A DNA stretch of 14,491 nt from CAVPGH01 sp046726955. Its GTDB lineage: Bacteria; Acidobacteriota; Vicinamibacteria; Fen-336. The stretch is taken from assembly GCA_046726955.1 (NCBI GenBank), contig JBKPBQ010000341.1:1-14491 (forward strand), in the 5' to 3' direction. Made by a program: the position numbers and the translations under genes. Below, piece after piece: positions 1 to 9,794 of the stretch; the first letter of the stretch is position 1; the number at the start of each line of letters is the position of its first letter. Below the pieces are notes generated by a model, which saw nothing but the letters and a program-made list of their open reading frames with translations, had not been told where the DNA came from and did not search any database.

Positions 1-21
1 CAAGCCCGCAGGTCCTGGATC

Positions 22-1425
22 GTGCGCCGTCCGTGGGTTCTGCTCGGTTCGATCGTGTGCGCCGGGTGTGCCTCCGGAGGCAACGTTCCTACCCTCGCCG
101 GCAACTCCGTGCTCGACCTGAGCGTGCGCGACAGCGTCACCGGCGCGGCCCTCGCGGGACGCGTAACCGCCTCGGATCCGGCCGGCCGCATCGTCTCGTC
201 GGTGGGGGCCGAGCGCTCCGGCCGCGTCTCGGTGCGGCTGCCGCGCGGCACGTACCGGCTGCAGATCGCCGCCCCCCGCCATCGGGCGCTGGCGACGGCG
301 TTCCACCTCGAAGCGGGCGCGACGCTTCCCGTCACCGTCTGGCTGGATCCCGATACGGTTCTGGAATCAGCGAGCCCGGAGTCGGCGCCCGCGGACAGGC
401 CGACGCTGCAGGGCTACGTCTCCGACGCCGCGACCGGCAAGGCCTTGCCCCACGCGGCCGTTTCTCTCGAACGCGCTGGCCTGCAGACCGAGACCGACGC
501 CGAAGGACAGTTCCGTCTCGTCCTGCCCGCCGTCCGACAGGAAGAGATGGAGCTGCCTCCGACCGATCGGTTGACGGTTCGCCGCAACGGTTATCGTCCG
601 TTCCGGTCAGGACCGGTGTTCGTGACGAACGGCGCCGCCCGATTCGTCGTGGCGCTCCGGCGCGGGTCCGAAGAGGAAGAGTCCGTCGAACTCCCGGAGG
701 GGCACAAGATGCTGCTCGCGGCCGAGCGCATGTCTCTCGCCCAGAGCGCGGTCCCCGTCGAGCCGGAGACTGCGACGCCCGTTCCCGAGGCATCGCCCGC
801 CGCCGGCGTCCCCGTTCCCGCGAGCATCCGCGTGGGCTCCGGCTGCAACTGCGCGTCGTGCCCCACGGTCGAGGTATTCAGCCTGGAGACGTATGTCCGC
901 AAGGGGCTCGACGACGAGTGGATCCCCTCCTGGCACGACGAATCGCTGCGCGCCGGCGCCATCGCGTATCGCAGCTACGCGGTCTACCGGGTCGCCCATC
1001 CGCTCAAGCCGAACTACGACATCTGCAGCACGATCTGCTGCCAGGTGCTCGACCCGACCGACACGCACGCGAAGACGGACGCCGCGGCGGCGGCGACGGC
1101 GGGCATGATCGTCGTGAGCTCCCGCCGCGACGCCCCGTTCCTCGCCGAGTACGCCGCGGAGAACAACGGCCACGACTGCCCCGACGGCAGCTCGGGCCGA
1201 CCCGATCAGGGCTGGCCCTGCCTGGGCGACGCGGTGGACGCGACGAGTGCTTTCAACGGCCACGGCCGCGGGATGTGCCAATGGGGCACGCAGCGCTGGG
1301 CGTCCCGCGAGCACAAGGACTTCTGCTGGATCGTGGACCACTACTTCAACGACGGCGGCCATCCCGCGCAGGCGAGGTCGGGCCTGCTGCAGAGCCCCGC
1401 CGGCCGGTCATGTCCGTCGCAATAG
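22..1425 (+). CDS. SpoIID-like secreted lipoprotein with N-terminal beta-sandwich repeats
   Basis: Probable cell-wall hydrolase or amidase-activating protein of the SpoIID/LytB family, acting outside the cytoplasmic membrane. A hydrophobic N-terminus (residues 5-15) ends in a lipobox-like CAGC with Cys16, so it is probably lipidated. Residues about 30-110 and 128-212 look like two carboxypeptidase-regulatory-type beta-sandwich repeats, followed by a Pro/Ala-rich linker to about 265. The SpoIID part spans about 285-445: SLETYVRKGLDDEWIP holds the Glu (E299) matching the catalytic Glu of the family EMP motif, then RAGAIAYRSYAVY, and GHGRGMCQWGTQRWA matches the family GHGxGMSQWGA box. The domain is rich in Cys (275, 277, 280, 335, 339, 340, 386, 400, 419, 435), which is unusual. 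The GTG at 22 is the first usable start, but the frame is open to the window edge, so the true start may lie upstream. The gene stands alone and is convergent with the next unit. Confidence 0.85.
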   Translation: MRRPWVLLGSIVCAGCASGGNVPTLAGNSVLDLSVRDSVTGAALAGRVTASDPAGRIVSSVGAERSGRVSVRLPRGTYRLQIAAPRHRALATAFHLEAGATLPVTVWLDPDTVLESASPESAPADRPTLQGYVSDAATGKALPHAAVSLERAGLQTETDAEGQFRLVLPAVRQEEMELPPTDRLTVRRNGYRPFRSGPVFVTNGAARFVVALRRGSEEEESVELPEGHKMLLAAERMSLAQSAVPVEPETATPVPEASPAAGVPVPASIRVGSGCNCASCPTVEVFSLETYVRKGLDDEWIPSWHDESLRAGAIAYRSYAVYRVAHPLKPNYDICSTICCQVLDPTDTHAKTDAAAAATAGMIVVSSRRDAPFLAEYAAENNGHDCPDGSSGRPDQGWPCLGDAVDATSAFNGHGRGMCQWGTQRWASREHKDFCWIVDHYFNDGGHPAQARSGLLQSPAGRSCPSQ

Positions 1426-1434
1426 CGTGATTGT

Positions 1435-1461
1435 GTCCGCGCGGCAGCAGAGATAGCGGAC
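1435..1461. terminator. Possible bidirectional terminator hairpin
   Basis: A perfect 6-bp inverted repeat, GTCCGC (1435-1440) and GCGGAC (1456-1461), surrounds a 15-nt loop between two convergent genes. There is no T-tract on either strand, so intrinsic termination is only a guess based on placement. Confidence 0.2.
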
Positions 1462-1470
1462 GCCGCCGAG

Positions 1471-1496
1471 CTCGCCGATCAGTGCTCGGTGTGCGG
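1471..1496. repeat. 26-bp direct repeat, copy 1 (3' end of DUF5666-type gene)
   Basis: Matches 1853-1878 at 22 of 26 positions, with an uninterrupted 13-bp core CGATCAGTGCTCG. Both copies cover the last codons, the stop codon and the bases just after it, in the same place relative to each gene end. Confidence 0.7.
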
Positions 1497-1847
1497 CTTC
1501 TCCTTCGCCGGAGCGCTGGGCGCCGAGCCCAACACGACCTCCGTGGCCGTCATCTTGTCGCCCTCGTGCGTCACGCTGACGGAGACCCGCTGGCCCGCCT
1601 TCACGTCGGCGACCGCGGCCTGCGTGGAGGCGGCGCCCGCGGCACCCAGCTTGCGGTACTTCGTTTCGCCCGTGAGGGCGATCGACACGGTCTTGCCGGC
1701 CTGGTCCTTGAGCTCCAGGTGGTCCGCGTCGATGGCGGTGACGGTACCCATGACCTTGTGACCTTCGTGGGCCTGAAGGCCCTGGAGGCCGCCGAAGACC
1801 GCCAGCACGGCGGCCAGGACCAATGCAACGACGAAGGCTCGTCTCAC
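1479..1847 (-). CDS. Small exported DUF5666-type protein with His-rich tail
   Basis: Predicted 122-residue exported protein. Residues 1-26 form a signal peptide (Arg-Arg, long Ala/Val/Leu core, LQA before the mature start HEGHK). The mature part has the short beta-barrel pattern of DUF5666: GTVTAIDADHLELKD, then GKTVSIALTGETKYRK, then VKAGQRVSVSV. His residues cluster at the mature N-terminus (HEGH) and at the C-terminus (PHTEH), so metal binding is plausible but not shown. The GTG start at 1847 is fixed by a strong Shine-Dalgarno GAGGAGGAG ending a few bases upstream and by the signal peptide. It lies 13 nt behind the cytochrome c gene and is almost surely co-transcribed with it. Exact function is unknown. 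Confidence 0.8.
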   Translation of the reverse strand: MRRAFVVALVLAAVLAVFGGLQGLQAHEGHKVMGTVTAIDADHLELKDQAGKTVSIALTGETKYRKLGAAGAASTQAAVADVKAGQRVSVSVTHEGDKMTATEVVLGSAPSAPAKEKPHTEH

Positions 1848-1852
1848 TTCTC

Positions 1853-1878
1853 CTCCTCGATCAGTGCTCGTGGTGCGG
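1853..1878. repeat. 26-bp direct repeat, copy 2 (3' end of cytochrome c gene)
   Basis: Second copy of the repeat at 1471-1496. It encodes the PHHEH tail and stop codon of the cytochrome. Its outer edge, read on the minus strand, supplies part of the GAGGAGGAG ribosome binding site of the downstream DUF5666-type gene. Confidence 0.7.
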
Positions 1879-2475
1879 CGAGGCCGGCGCGGACGGCTCG
1901 CCGCCCTCGAGGAACTTCCGTGTCTCCTCGTCTTCCTTCTGGTCCATGGGGCTCTTCGGATTCTCCGACTCCATCTTCGCGAGCTCCTCCGTCGTGATCT
2001 TGGGGAGGTGGCGGATGAAGTGCACGAGCTCCCAGCTCTGGGTCGCGTCGTGGGGACCCTCCTCGCCCCATGCCGGCATCCCCGTCAACCGGACGCCGTT
2101 CTCGATGATGTAGAAGATCTCGCCGTCCGAGAGGTTCTGCGTCTCGACGAGCGTCATGTCGGGCGCCTTCGGATAGAGGTTCTGGCCGATCTCGGTCTCG
2201 CCCCGACCGTCGTTGGCGTGGCAGATCGCGCAGTGATCGGCGAAATGGGCGCGCGCCCGGGCCAGGACCTCCGGGTTGGCGGCCACGGGGTTCTTCGCGT
2301 CTCTCTCGGCGCGCGGGACGGCCCAGTGTCGCAGCCGCCGCGCCAGGACCGTCTCTGCCGCGGTCGGCTCGGCGCGCGCGCTGATACCCCGATCGAGAAA
2401 CAGCTTCAGCGCGATCGCGGCGCCCGCGATGACGAGGACCACGATGGCCAGAACGATCTTGCCGGCACGACTCAT
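1861..2475 (-). CDS. Membrane-anchored class I c-type cytochrome
   Basis: Predicted 204-residue mono-haem cytochrome c for electron transfer on the outer face of the cytoplasmic membrane. A single helix (about residues 6-27) acts as uncleaved anchor. The haem-binding motif CAICH is at 82-86 and the likely axial ligand is Met133 in LTGMPAWG, in the arrangement of small class I cytochromes; WELVHFIRHLP (148-158) is the usual C-terminal helix. A charged tail of about 40 residues follows, ending in PHHEH, which nearly copies the end of the next protein. The ATG at 2475 was chosen over upstream in-frame starts because AAGGG sits 7 nt before it and the anchor helix follows directly. First gene of a two-gene unit. 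Redox partner unknown. Confidence 0.88.
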   Translation of the reverse strand: MSRAGKIVLAIVVLVIAGAAIALKLFLDRGISARAEPTAAETVLARRLRHWAVPRAERDAKNPVAANPEVLARARAHFADHCAICHANDGRGETEIGQNLYPKAPDMTLVETQNLSDGEIFYIIENGVRLTGMPAWGEEGPHDATQSWELVHFIRHLPKITTEELAKMESENPKSPMDQKEDEETRKFLEGGEPSAPASPHHEH

Positions 2476-2511
2476 GGGCGTGCCCTTGCCCCTGCGTGCC
2501 CCCCAAACAGG

Positions 2512-2541
2512 AGCATCCCCGCCCAGGGTCCCGACTGTCAA
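2512..2541 (-). promoter_or_regulatory. Candidate sigma70-type promoter for the cytochrome c unit
   Basis: On the minus strand an exact consensus -35 TTGACA (2541-2536) is followed after 18 nt by GATGCT (2517-2512), a weak -10. Transcription would start near 2505, leaving a leader of about 30 nt that contains AAGGG. Confidence 0.45.
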
Positions 2542-2612
2542 CACCTATAGCGAACGCCGCGGTCGAGGCGGTCTAGCTCACGGCGAGGACCGACCGGCGG
2601 CGCAAGAGGAGT

Positions 2613-2711
2613 TGGCGGAAGCGGGTGGGAATCGAACCCACCGCCCCAGGGGTCAGCCCGGGGCCAGACGGCTTTGAAGGCCGCGCAGGTCACCAGACCC
2701 GAATCGCTTCC
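2613..2711 (-). tRNA. selC: tRNA-Sec (anticodon TCA)
   Basis: A 99-nt selenocysteine tRNA that reads UGA under SelB control. Its 5' end is at 2711 (GGAAGCG) and the CCA end is encoded at 2615-2613 after discriminator G (2616). The D arm has a 6-bp stem (CGGGTC/GACCTG) and a 4-nt loop TGGT. The anticodon loop CTTCAAA puts TCA at 2677-2675. The extra arm is long (GCCCCGGG/CCTGGGGC, 8 bp) and the T loop is TTCGATT. Length, 6-bp D stem, long variable arm and UCA anticodon are diagnostic and match E. coli selC in plan. In the usual 8+5 layout the eighth acceptor pair is an A-C mismatch; a 7-bp acceptor plus 6-bp T stem keeps 13 stacked pairs. No selA, selB or selD lies in the window. Confidence 0.95.
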
Positions 2712-2748
2712 GCAAGGCGCGCCGGACGTAGCTCAACACACTCGGCCG

Positions 2749-2766
2749 AAAACGCCAAAAGGGCGT
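2749..2766 (-). terminator. Weak hairpin followed by T-run upstream of tRNA-Sec
   Basis: On the minus strand ACGCC/GGCGT (5 bp, loop CTTTT) is followed by a run of four T that begins at the last base of the stem. It looks like a small intrinsic terminator that could stop antisense transcription before it enters the tRNA gene. The stem is short and there is no minus-strand gene upstream of it within reach. Confidence 0.22.
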
Positions 2767-2814
2767 GGCCTTCGGGTGTGACCCCGCGCGCACGGCCAGA
2801 TTCCGGATTCCGGC

Positions 2815-2820
2815 TAGAAT
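2815..2820 (+). promoter_or_regulatory. Candidate -10 box TAGAAT for the RsbW-like gene
   Basis: TAGAAT matches five of six bases of the sigma70 -10 consensus and stands 16 nt before the ATG at 2837. No good -35 hexamer is visible 16-18 nt upstream. The same TAGAnT plus 16 nt arrangement occurs before two other genes in the window. Confidence 0.4.
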
Positions 2821-2836
2821 CACATTGCGAACCCGG

Positions 2837-3313
2837 ATGCCCGCCACGGCCCGTAGGTCAACCCGACGAGCCGCGCGGCTGGGACGAGGAGTCCGGCTCA
2901 CCGCGATCCGGCGCCGGCTGCGCATGGAGAGCCGGCGCGAGGCCATCGCCCCCGCCGTCGACCGGATCCTCGAGGCGGTCAAGGAGGCCGGGCTCTCCCG
3001 CGAGCGACGGACCGACCTCGCGGTCGCGGTGTCCGAGGCGCTATCCAACGCCGCCGTCCACGGCAACAAGCTGCGCCCCGGATCGCACGTGGTGATCACG
3101 GTGAGCGTCATTCCCGGTCGGAAGGCCACGGTGTCGGTGAAGGATTCCGGCGACGGCTACGACCATTCAGCCCTGCACGATCCCACGGACGTCGAGAACC
3201 TGCTCACCCCGAACGGCCGCGGCGTCTTCTTGATGAAGAGGCTCGTGGACCGCCTGGAGATCGAGCCTCCGGGCAACGGGGTCCGCCTCACGATCGTCAA
3301 GCGGCGCCCGTAG
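2837..3313 (+). CDS. RsbW/SpoIIAB-like ATPase (anti-sigma factor or serine kinase)
   Basis: HATPase_c_2 (GHKL-fold) protein of the RsbW/SpoIIAB type. Members bind a sigma factor or phosphorylate an antagonist protein on Ser/Thr, so the expected role is partner switching. The N box is SEALSNAAVHGN, the G1 box DSGDGYD and the G2-like box NGRGVFLM; the short C-terminus RLTIVKRRP completes the sheet. The start is uncertain. ATG 2837 keeps the first beta strand (RRLRMES) and lies 16 nt after TAGAAT, but codons 2-18 are Arg-rich with poor third-position GC. ATG 2924 (MESRREA) gives cleaner codon use but cuts into that strand. No Shine-Dalgarno is seen at either. No sigma factor, anti-anti-sigma or phosphatase gene is adjacent, so the partner is unknown. 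Confidence 0.85.
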   Translation: MPATARRSTRRAARLGRGVRLTAIRRRLRMESRREAIAPAVDRILEAVKEAGLSRERRTDLAVAVSEALSNAAVHGNKLRPGSHVVITVSVIPGRKATVSVKDSGDGYDHSALHDPTDVENLLTPNGRGVFLMKRLVDRLEIEPPGNGVRLTIVKRRP

Positions 3314-3369
3314 CCGCCGCCCCGCTCCGCATCCAAAACACTGGATCGACTGCCGCTTGCAGAGTCCGT

Positions 3370-3375
3370 TAGACT
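3370..3375 (+). promoter_or_regulatory. Candidate -10 box TAGACT for the winged-helix/propeller gene
   Basis: TAGACT lies 16 nt before the TTG start at 3392, the same spacing as TAGAAT before 2837 and TAGAGT before the glucosidase ATG. No convincing -35 is present. A short inverted repeat ATCCA/TGGAT (3331-3335, 3342-3346) lies just upstream and could be an operator. Confidence 0.3.
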
Positions 3376-3391
3376 TGTTCGAAGGCGGGCC

Positions 3392-5505
3392 TTGGGAACT
3401 GAAACCAATCCGCTTCCCACTACCGGCGCGGAGCACGATGTCGTCGCGCTGCGCTTCGGCCCCTTCGAGCTCGACCTTCGCAGCGGCGAGATGCGAAGGG
3501 CCGGCGTGCTCGTGCGCCTCCAGCCCCAGCCCTTCAAGGTTCTCGCGCTGCTCGCCGTACGCGCCGGCGAGCTCGTGACCCGCGAGGAGATCCAGAAGGA
3601 GGTCTGGCCGGTCGGAACGTTCGTGGACTTCGAGCAGTCCCTGAACTTCTGCATTCGCCAGATCCGCAGCTCCCTCGGCGACTCCGCGCTCTCTCCCCGC
3701 TTCGTGGAGACGCTGCCGCGCCGCGGCTATCGCTTCAACTTCGGCCCGGTGGAAACGGTCCGCGCTCCCGGCGCGATCCTCGAGTGGCGCCGCCCCGCCC
3801 CGCTCGCCGAGGCCCCGGAGCCCCTTCCTCCGGAGACGGCTCCCGCACCCACGCGGCCGCGCCTCGGCCGCGGAGTGATCCTCGCCCTCCTCGCCTTCGC
3901 GCTCGGAGCGCTCGCCCTCTCGCTCTTCCTCGCCCGGCGCCCTCGAGCGGCCGAAGGCACCGCGCGCTTCCACCGGCTGACCTACCGCCGTGGCTCCGTG
4001 GAGTCCGCGCGCTTCGCCGCGGACGGGCAGGTCGTCTACAGCGCTTCGTTCGAGGGCCAGCCCGCGGTCACGTTCCTCTCGCGGATCGAGACCCGCGAGC
4101 TCCGGCCCCTGACCGTGGACGCGATGAACCTCGTCGGTGTCTCGCCCCAGGGCGAGCTCGCCTTCCTGCGCGACGGCACGCTCGCGCGCGCTCCGCTCGC
4201 CGGCGGTCCCGCCAAGGAGATCCTCGACCGCGTGGACAAGGCGGACTGGAGCGCGGACGGCAAGGACTTCGTGGTGGTGCGCGGGGGGCACACGCCGTCC
4301 AAGGTCGAGTACCCCGTGGGCACCGTGCTCTGCGAAGCGCTCTGGCCCAGCCACCTCCGCATCTCTCCGGACGGCCAGCACGTGGCTTTCCTCGAGCATC
4401 CGCTCTCCGGCGACGACCGCGGCCGCGTGGTGGTGGTCGACCGCAAGGGCCGGCGCAAGATCCTCACGGAGGATTTCGCGAGCGCGTCGGGCCTCGCGTG
4501 GGCGCCCGGCAGCGACGAGATCTACTTCACCGCGGCCAAGGTGGGAGCGGACTCCTCGCTGCACGCGGTGACGCTCGACGGGCAGTTCCGCACGGTGCTC
4601 CCCGCCATGGGCCGCCTCGTGCTCCACGACATCTCGCCGCAGGGGCGGCTGCTCATGGAGCGCATGAGCCTGCGCCACGAGATCCGCTTCCGCCGGCTCG
4701 CCGAGAAGGAGGATCGCGACCTCTCCTGGCTCGACCTCTCCGCGGTCGCCGACCTCTCGCCCGACGGGAGCACGCTCCTCTTCTACGAGAGTGGCGAGGG
4801 CGGCGGCCCCGAGTACTCGATCTTCCTCCGCAAGACCGACGGCTCGCTGCCCGTGCGCCTCGGTCCCGGCCGCGCCAACGGGCTCTCCGCCGACGGGAAG
4901 TGGGCGCTCTCGATCCCCCTGCTCGACCCCGGCCGCATCGACATCATGCCCACGGGGCCGGGCGAGATCCGCTCGTTGCGCAATCCCGGGGTCACGCAGT
5001 ACGACAGCGCGGGATTCCTGGGAGACGGGCAGACGATCTTCTTCACGGAGCGCCACGCCAACGGCCAGCCGCGCGCGTACGTGCAGGATCTCTCGGGAGG
5101 ATCGCCGCGGCCCGCGCTGCCCGAGGGGATCTGGGTGGGCCGCAGCTCCTTCTCTACCGACGGCCGTCTCGCCGCCGGGCTCTGCCCGGAGAAGGAGACG
5201 CTCTGCACGTACGCGGGGGTAGGAGGCGATCCGCGGCCCGTGCCCGGCCTCGCCGCCGGCGCGCACGTCGCGGGATGGGACACGAGCGGGCGCCTCTACG
5301 TGAGCCGCCACGGCCCCGTGCCCGTGGAGCGCGTCTTCCGCGTGGATCCCGAGACCGGCCGCCAGGAGCCGTGGGCCGACGTCGCCCCGCCGGACATCAC
5401 CGGCGTGGTCCGCGTGAGCGGCATCGTCGTGGCGCGCAGCGGAAATGCCTACGCCTACTCCTACGCGCGCCGCCTCGCCGACCTCTACGTCGTCGAGAAC
5501 GTTCG

Positions 5506-5509
<4 letters not shown>
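3392..5509 (+). CDS. CadC-like winged-helix, transmembrane, TolB-type propeller protein
   Basis: Predicted one-pass membrane transcription regulator. Residues about 19-117 are an OmpR/PhoB-type winged helix (FGPFELDLRSGEMRRAG, LQPQPFKVLALLAVRAGELVT in pieces, VETLPRRGYRF). A Pro/Ala-rich linker leads to one membrane helix at about 160-180 with Arg on both flanks. The extracytoplasmic part, about 185-705, carries repeated WD40/PD40-like blades (ISPDGQHVAFLE, APGSDEIYFTA, LSPDGSTLLFYE, LSADGKWALS), as in TolB. Such fusions are common in Acidobacteriota; the ligand is not known. Start: TTG at 3392 is the only standard start between the preceding stop and the winged helix. Its stop overlaps the stop of the convergent glucosidase gene. 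Most of the gene also carries long antisense open frames, which are GC-bias shadows. Confidence 0.88.
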
Positions 5510-8211
<2,702 letters not shown>

Positions 8212-8227
8212 CTCATTGGCCCATCAG

Positions 8228-8257
8228 ACTCTAGCCGGTAAGCGGGGCCTTGTCCAA
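8228..8257 (-). promoter_or_regulatory. Candidate promoter for the glucosidase gene
   Basis: On the minus strand TTGGAC (8257-8252) and TAGAGT (8233-8228) are 18 nt apart; TGGACA would give 17. The -10 ends 16 nt before the ATG, giving a very short leader of about 10 nt. Confidence 0.42.
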
Positions 8258-8299
8258 GAAGGGGTGTGTGCGGCCGCGGACCGCCTCCGGGGGCCGTCT

Positions 8300-9418
8300 A
8301 TGCTACGCTCCGCCAAGGCTTCGCCCGGGGCCGAGGTAGAGGTGCAGACAGAGGTGGATCTCGAAGAGAAGCTGGCGCTGCTCAGGGGTACTGAGCTCCT
8401 GGGAGCGCTGTCGGAGAGCGATCTGCGCGCATTCGTGAGCGAGTGCTCGGAGATCTGCCTCGAGGCCGGCGAGTGCATCTTCGAGGAGGGCGAGCAGGGC
8501 CGCTCGCTCTACATGCTGCTTTCGGGAGCGGTCGAGGTCAGCAAGCAGGGCAAGCGGATCGCCGAGGGCAATCCCGGCGAGTATTTCGGCGAGATGGCGC
8601 TCATCGAGAGGAAGGAGCGCTCCGCCACCCTTTGCGCCGTCGGTGCCGCAGTGGTCATGGAGATCCCGGAGGAGCAGTTCCTCAGGTACATCGCCAAGAA
8701 CCCGCAGGCCCTCCTCGCCCTGCTGCGCACGCTCTCCGACCGCTCGCGCCACGACCTCGACACGCTCGCCGAGGAGCACCGCAAGCTCCAGCGCTACGCG
8801 CAGGACGTCGAGGACGCCAACCAGGAGCTGAACCAGATCAAGCGGCAGCTCGAGGACAACAACCGCAAGCTCGAGCGCCTCTCCACCCTGGACACGCTCA
8901 CGGGGCTCGCCAACCGCCGCCGGTTCGACGAGGCGCTCCAGCAGGAGTGGAGGCGCGCCGCGCGCGACGCGGGATCGCTCTCGCTCATCTTCTGCGACAT
9001 CGACTTCTTCAAGGGCTACAACGACAGCTACGGCCACCAGGCCGGCGACGAGTGCCTGCACCAGGTGGCACGGGCCCTCGCCGAGGTGGTGAACCGGCCG
9101 GCCGACCTCGCCGCCCGCTACGGGGGCGAGGAGTTCGTGATCCTCCTCGTGGATACGGTGCTCGAAGGGGCCGTCTTCCTGGCGGAGCGCATGCGCGCGC
9201 GCATCGAATCGCTCCACATCGCCCACCGCTCGTCCGGGCTCGGGGCCTTCCTCACCGCGAGCTTCGGGGTCGCCTCGCTCATCCCCCGGCCCGGCCTCAA
9301 GCCCGAGGACGTGATCGCCCTCGCCGACCACGCGCTCTACGCGGCCAAGCAGCAGGGCCGCAACCGCGTGGTGGCGAGCGGCGCCCTCGACGCGCCCGTC
9401 GCCCCCTTCGACAACTGA
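8300..9418 (+). CDS. Cyclic-nucleotide-binding-domain diguanylate cyclase (GGDEF)
   Basis: Soluble signalling enzyme that should join two GTP to cyclic di-GMP. Residues about 35-135 form a cNMP-binding (CRP-like) domain. FGEMALIERKERSAT (96-110) keeps the Glu and the Arg of the phosphate-binding cassette, so it may really bind cAMP or cGMP. A helical, probably coiled-coil linker runs about 150-195. The GGDEF domain starts at LDTLTGLANRRRF (197-209); FCDIDFFKGYND carries the metal Asp residues; the active loop GGEEF is at 275-279. RPAD (266-269) sits five residues before it, the canonical RxxD inhibitory site, so product feedback is expected. Start is uncertain: ATG 8300 overlaps a TATGCT/TACGCT promoter-like stretch, and GTG 8342 has GAGG five nt upstream. 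No effector or phosphodiesterase gene is nearby. Confidence 0.9.
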   Translation: MLRSAKASPGAEVEVQTEVDLEEKLALLRGTELLGALSESDLRAFVSECSEICLEAGECIFEEGEQGRSLYMLLSGAVEVSKQGKRIAEGNPGEYFGEMALIERKERSATLCAVGAAVVMEIPEEQFLRYIAKNPQALLALLRTLSDRSRHDLDTLAEEHRKLQRYAQDVEDANQELNQIKRQLEDNNRKLERLSTLDTLTGLANRRRFDEALQQEWRRAARDAGSLSLIFCDIDFFKGYNDSYGHQAGDECLHQVARALAEVVNRPADLAARYGGEEFVILLVDTVLEGAVFLAERMRARIESLHIAHRSSGLGAFLTASFGVASLIPRPGLKPEDVIALADHALYAAKQQGRNRVVASGALDAPVAPFDN

Positions 9419-9581
9419 CGCGGGGCGGCTGGCCTTGCGTGCCGGACGTCGTCTGACGATGGGCGCGCGCGCCTCGCCGTCGCGCGACTGTCGCGCATCG
9501 TGACCGTTCCTCGTGATGACCTCTCCAGCCATGAAGGAGTGACCGCTCAATAGACGCTGGCAAGCGCGAGCTCATCCATCC
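9419..9581. other. Non-coding gap with a small GC hairpin
   Basis: No gene is supported here. It contains a perfect short hairpin GCGCGA-CTG-TCGCGC (9482-9496), which may end the diguanylate cyclase transcript, though no T-tract follows. The gap ends at the left inverted repeat of the HNH unit. Confidence 0.4.
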
Positions 9582-9619
9582 CGACGTTACGATCCTTCCC
9601 ATTCCGGGCGAGGTTCGAG
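9582..9619 (+). repeat. Left 38-bp inverted repeat of the HNH unit
   Basis: Pairs with 10964-11001 in inverted orientation, 36 of 38 identical. Its outer half reads CGACGTTACGATCCT and its inner half contains CCCATTCCGGGCGAGGTT; mismatches are at 9597 and 9616. Confidence 0.85.
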
Positions 9620-9626
9620 CATCGAC

Positions 9627-9648
9627 GATCCACCCGACAGGTGGGATC
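9627..9648. other. Subterminal hairpin inside the left inverted repeat
   Basis: GATCCACC (9627-9634) pairs with GGTGGGATC (9640-9648), with one bulged G and the loop CGACA. It begins 8 nt inside the left repeat. It could be a recognition structure of the unit or an incidental hairpin. Confidence 0.3.
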
Positions 9649-9794
9649 CGAGGCAGTCGCCGTCTCTCCCGGAGATCCGCGCGGACCGCGCTCCGCGCCG
9701 CTCTCTGCCGACGCATCGCACCAGGACGTCGTCTCCCTTGAGAACTTGTTTTCCGATCCGTTAGGCGCGGACCTATTGTGTCCATCACCGGCCT

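Noticed and set aside
2613..2711. Integrated element attached at selC
   Set aside because: selC is a known integration site in enterobacteria, but no integrase or duplicated tRNA end is visible on either side here.
2625..3095. Open frame beginning MGIEPTAPG that crosses the tRNA gene
   Set aside because: A start reading GIEPTAP is the familiar translation of a tRNA 3' region on the opposite strand; not a protein.
3167..5311. Very long minus-strand open frame (714 codons) opposite the winged-helix/propeller gene
   Set aside because: Low-complexity Arg/Glu/Ala/Gly translation with no domain pattern, antisense to a well-supported gene; an effect of high third-position GC.
8303..9550. 415-codon minus-strand open frame opposite the GGDEF gene
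   Set aside because: Mirror of the real gene's codon bias, no family resemblance, and the sense strand has a clear two-domain protein.
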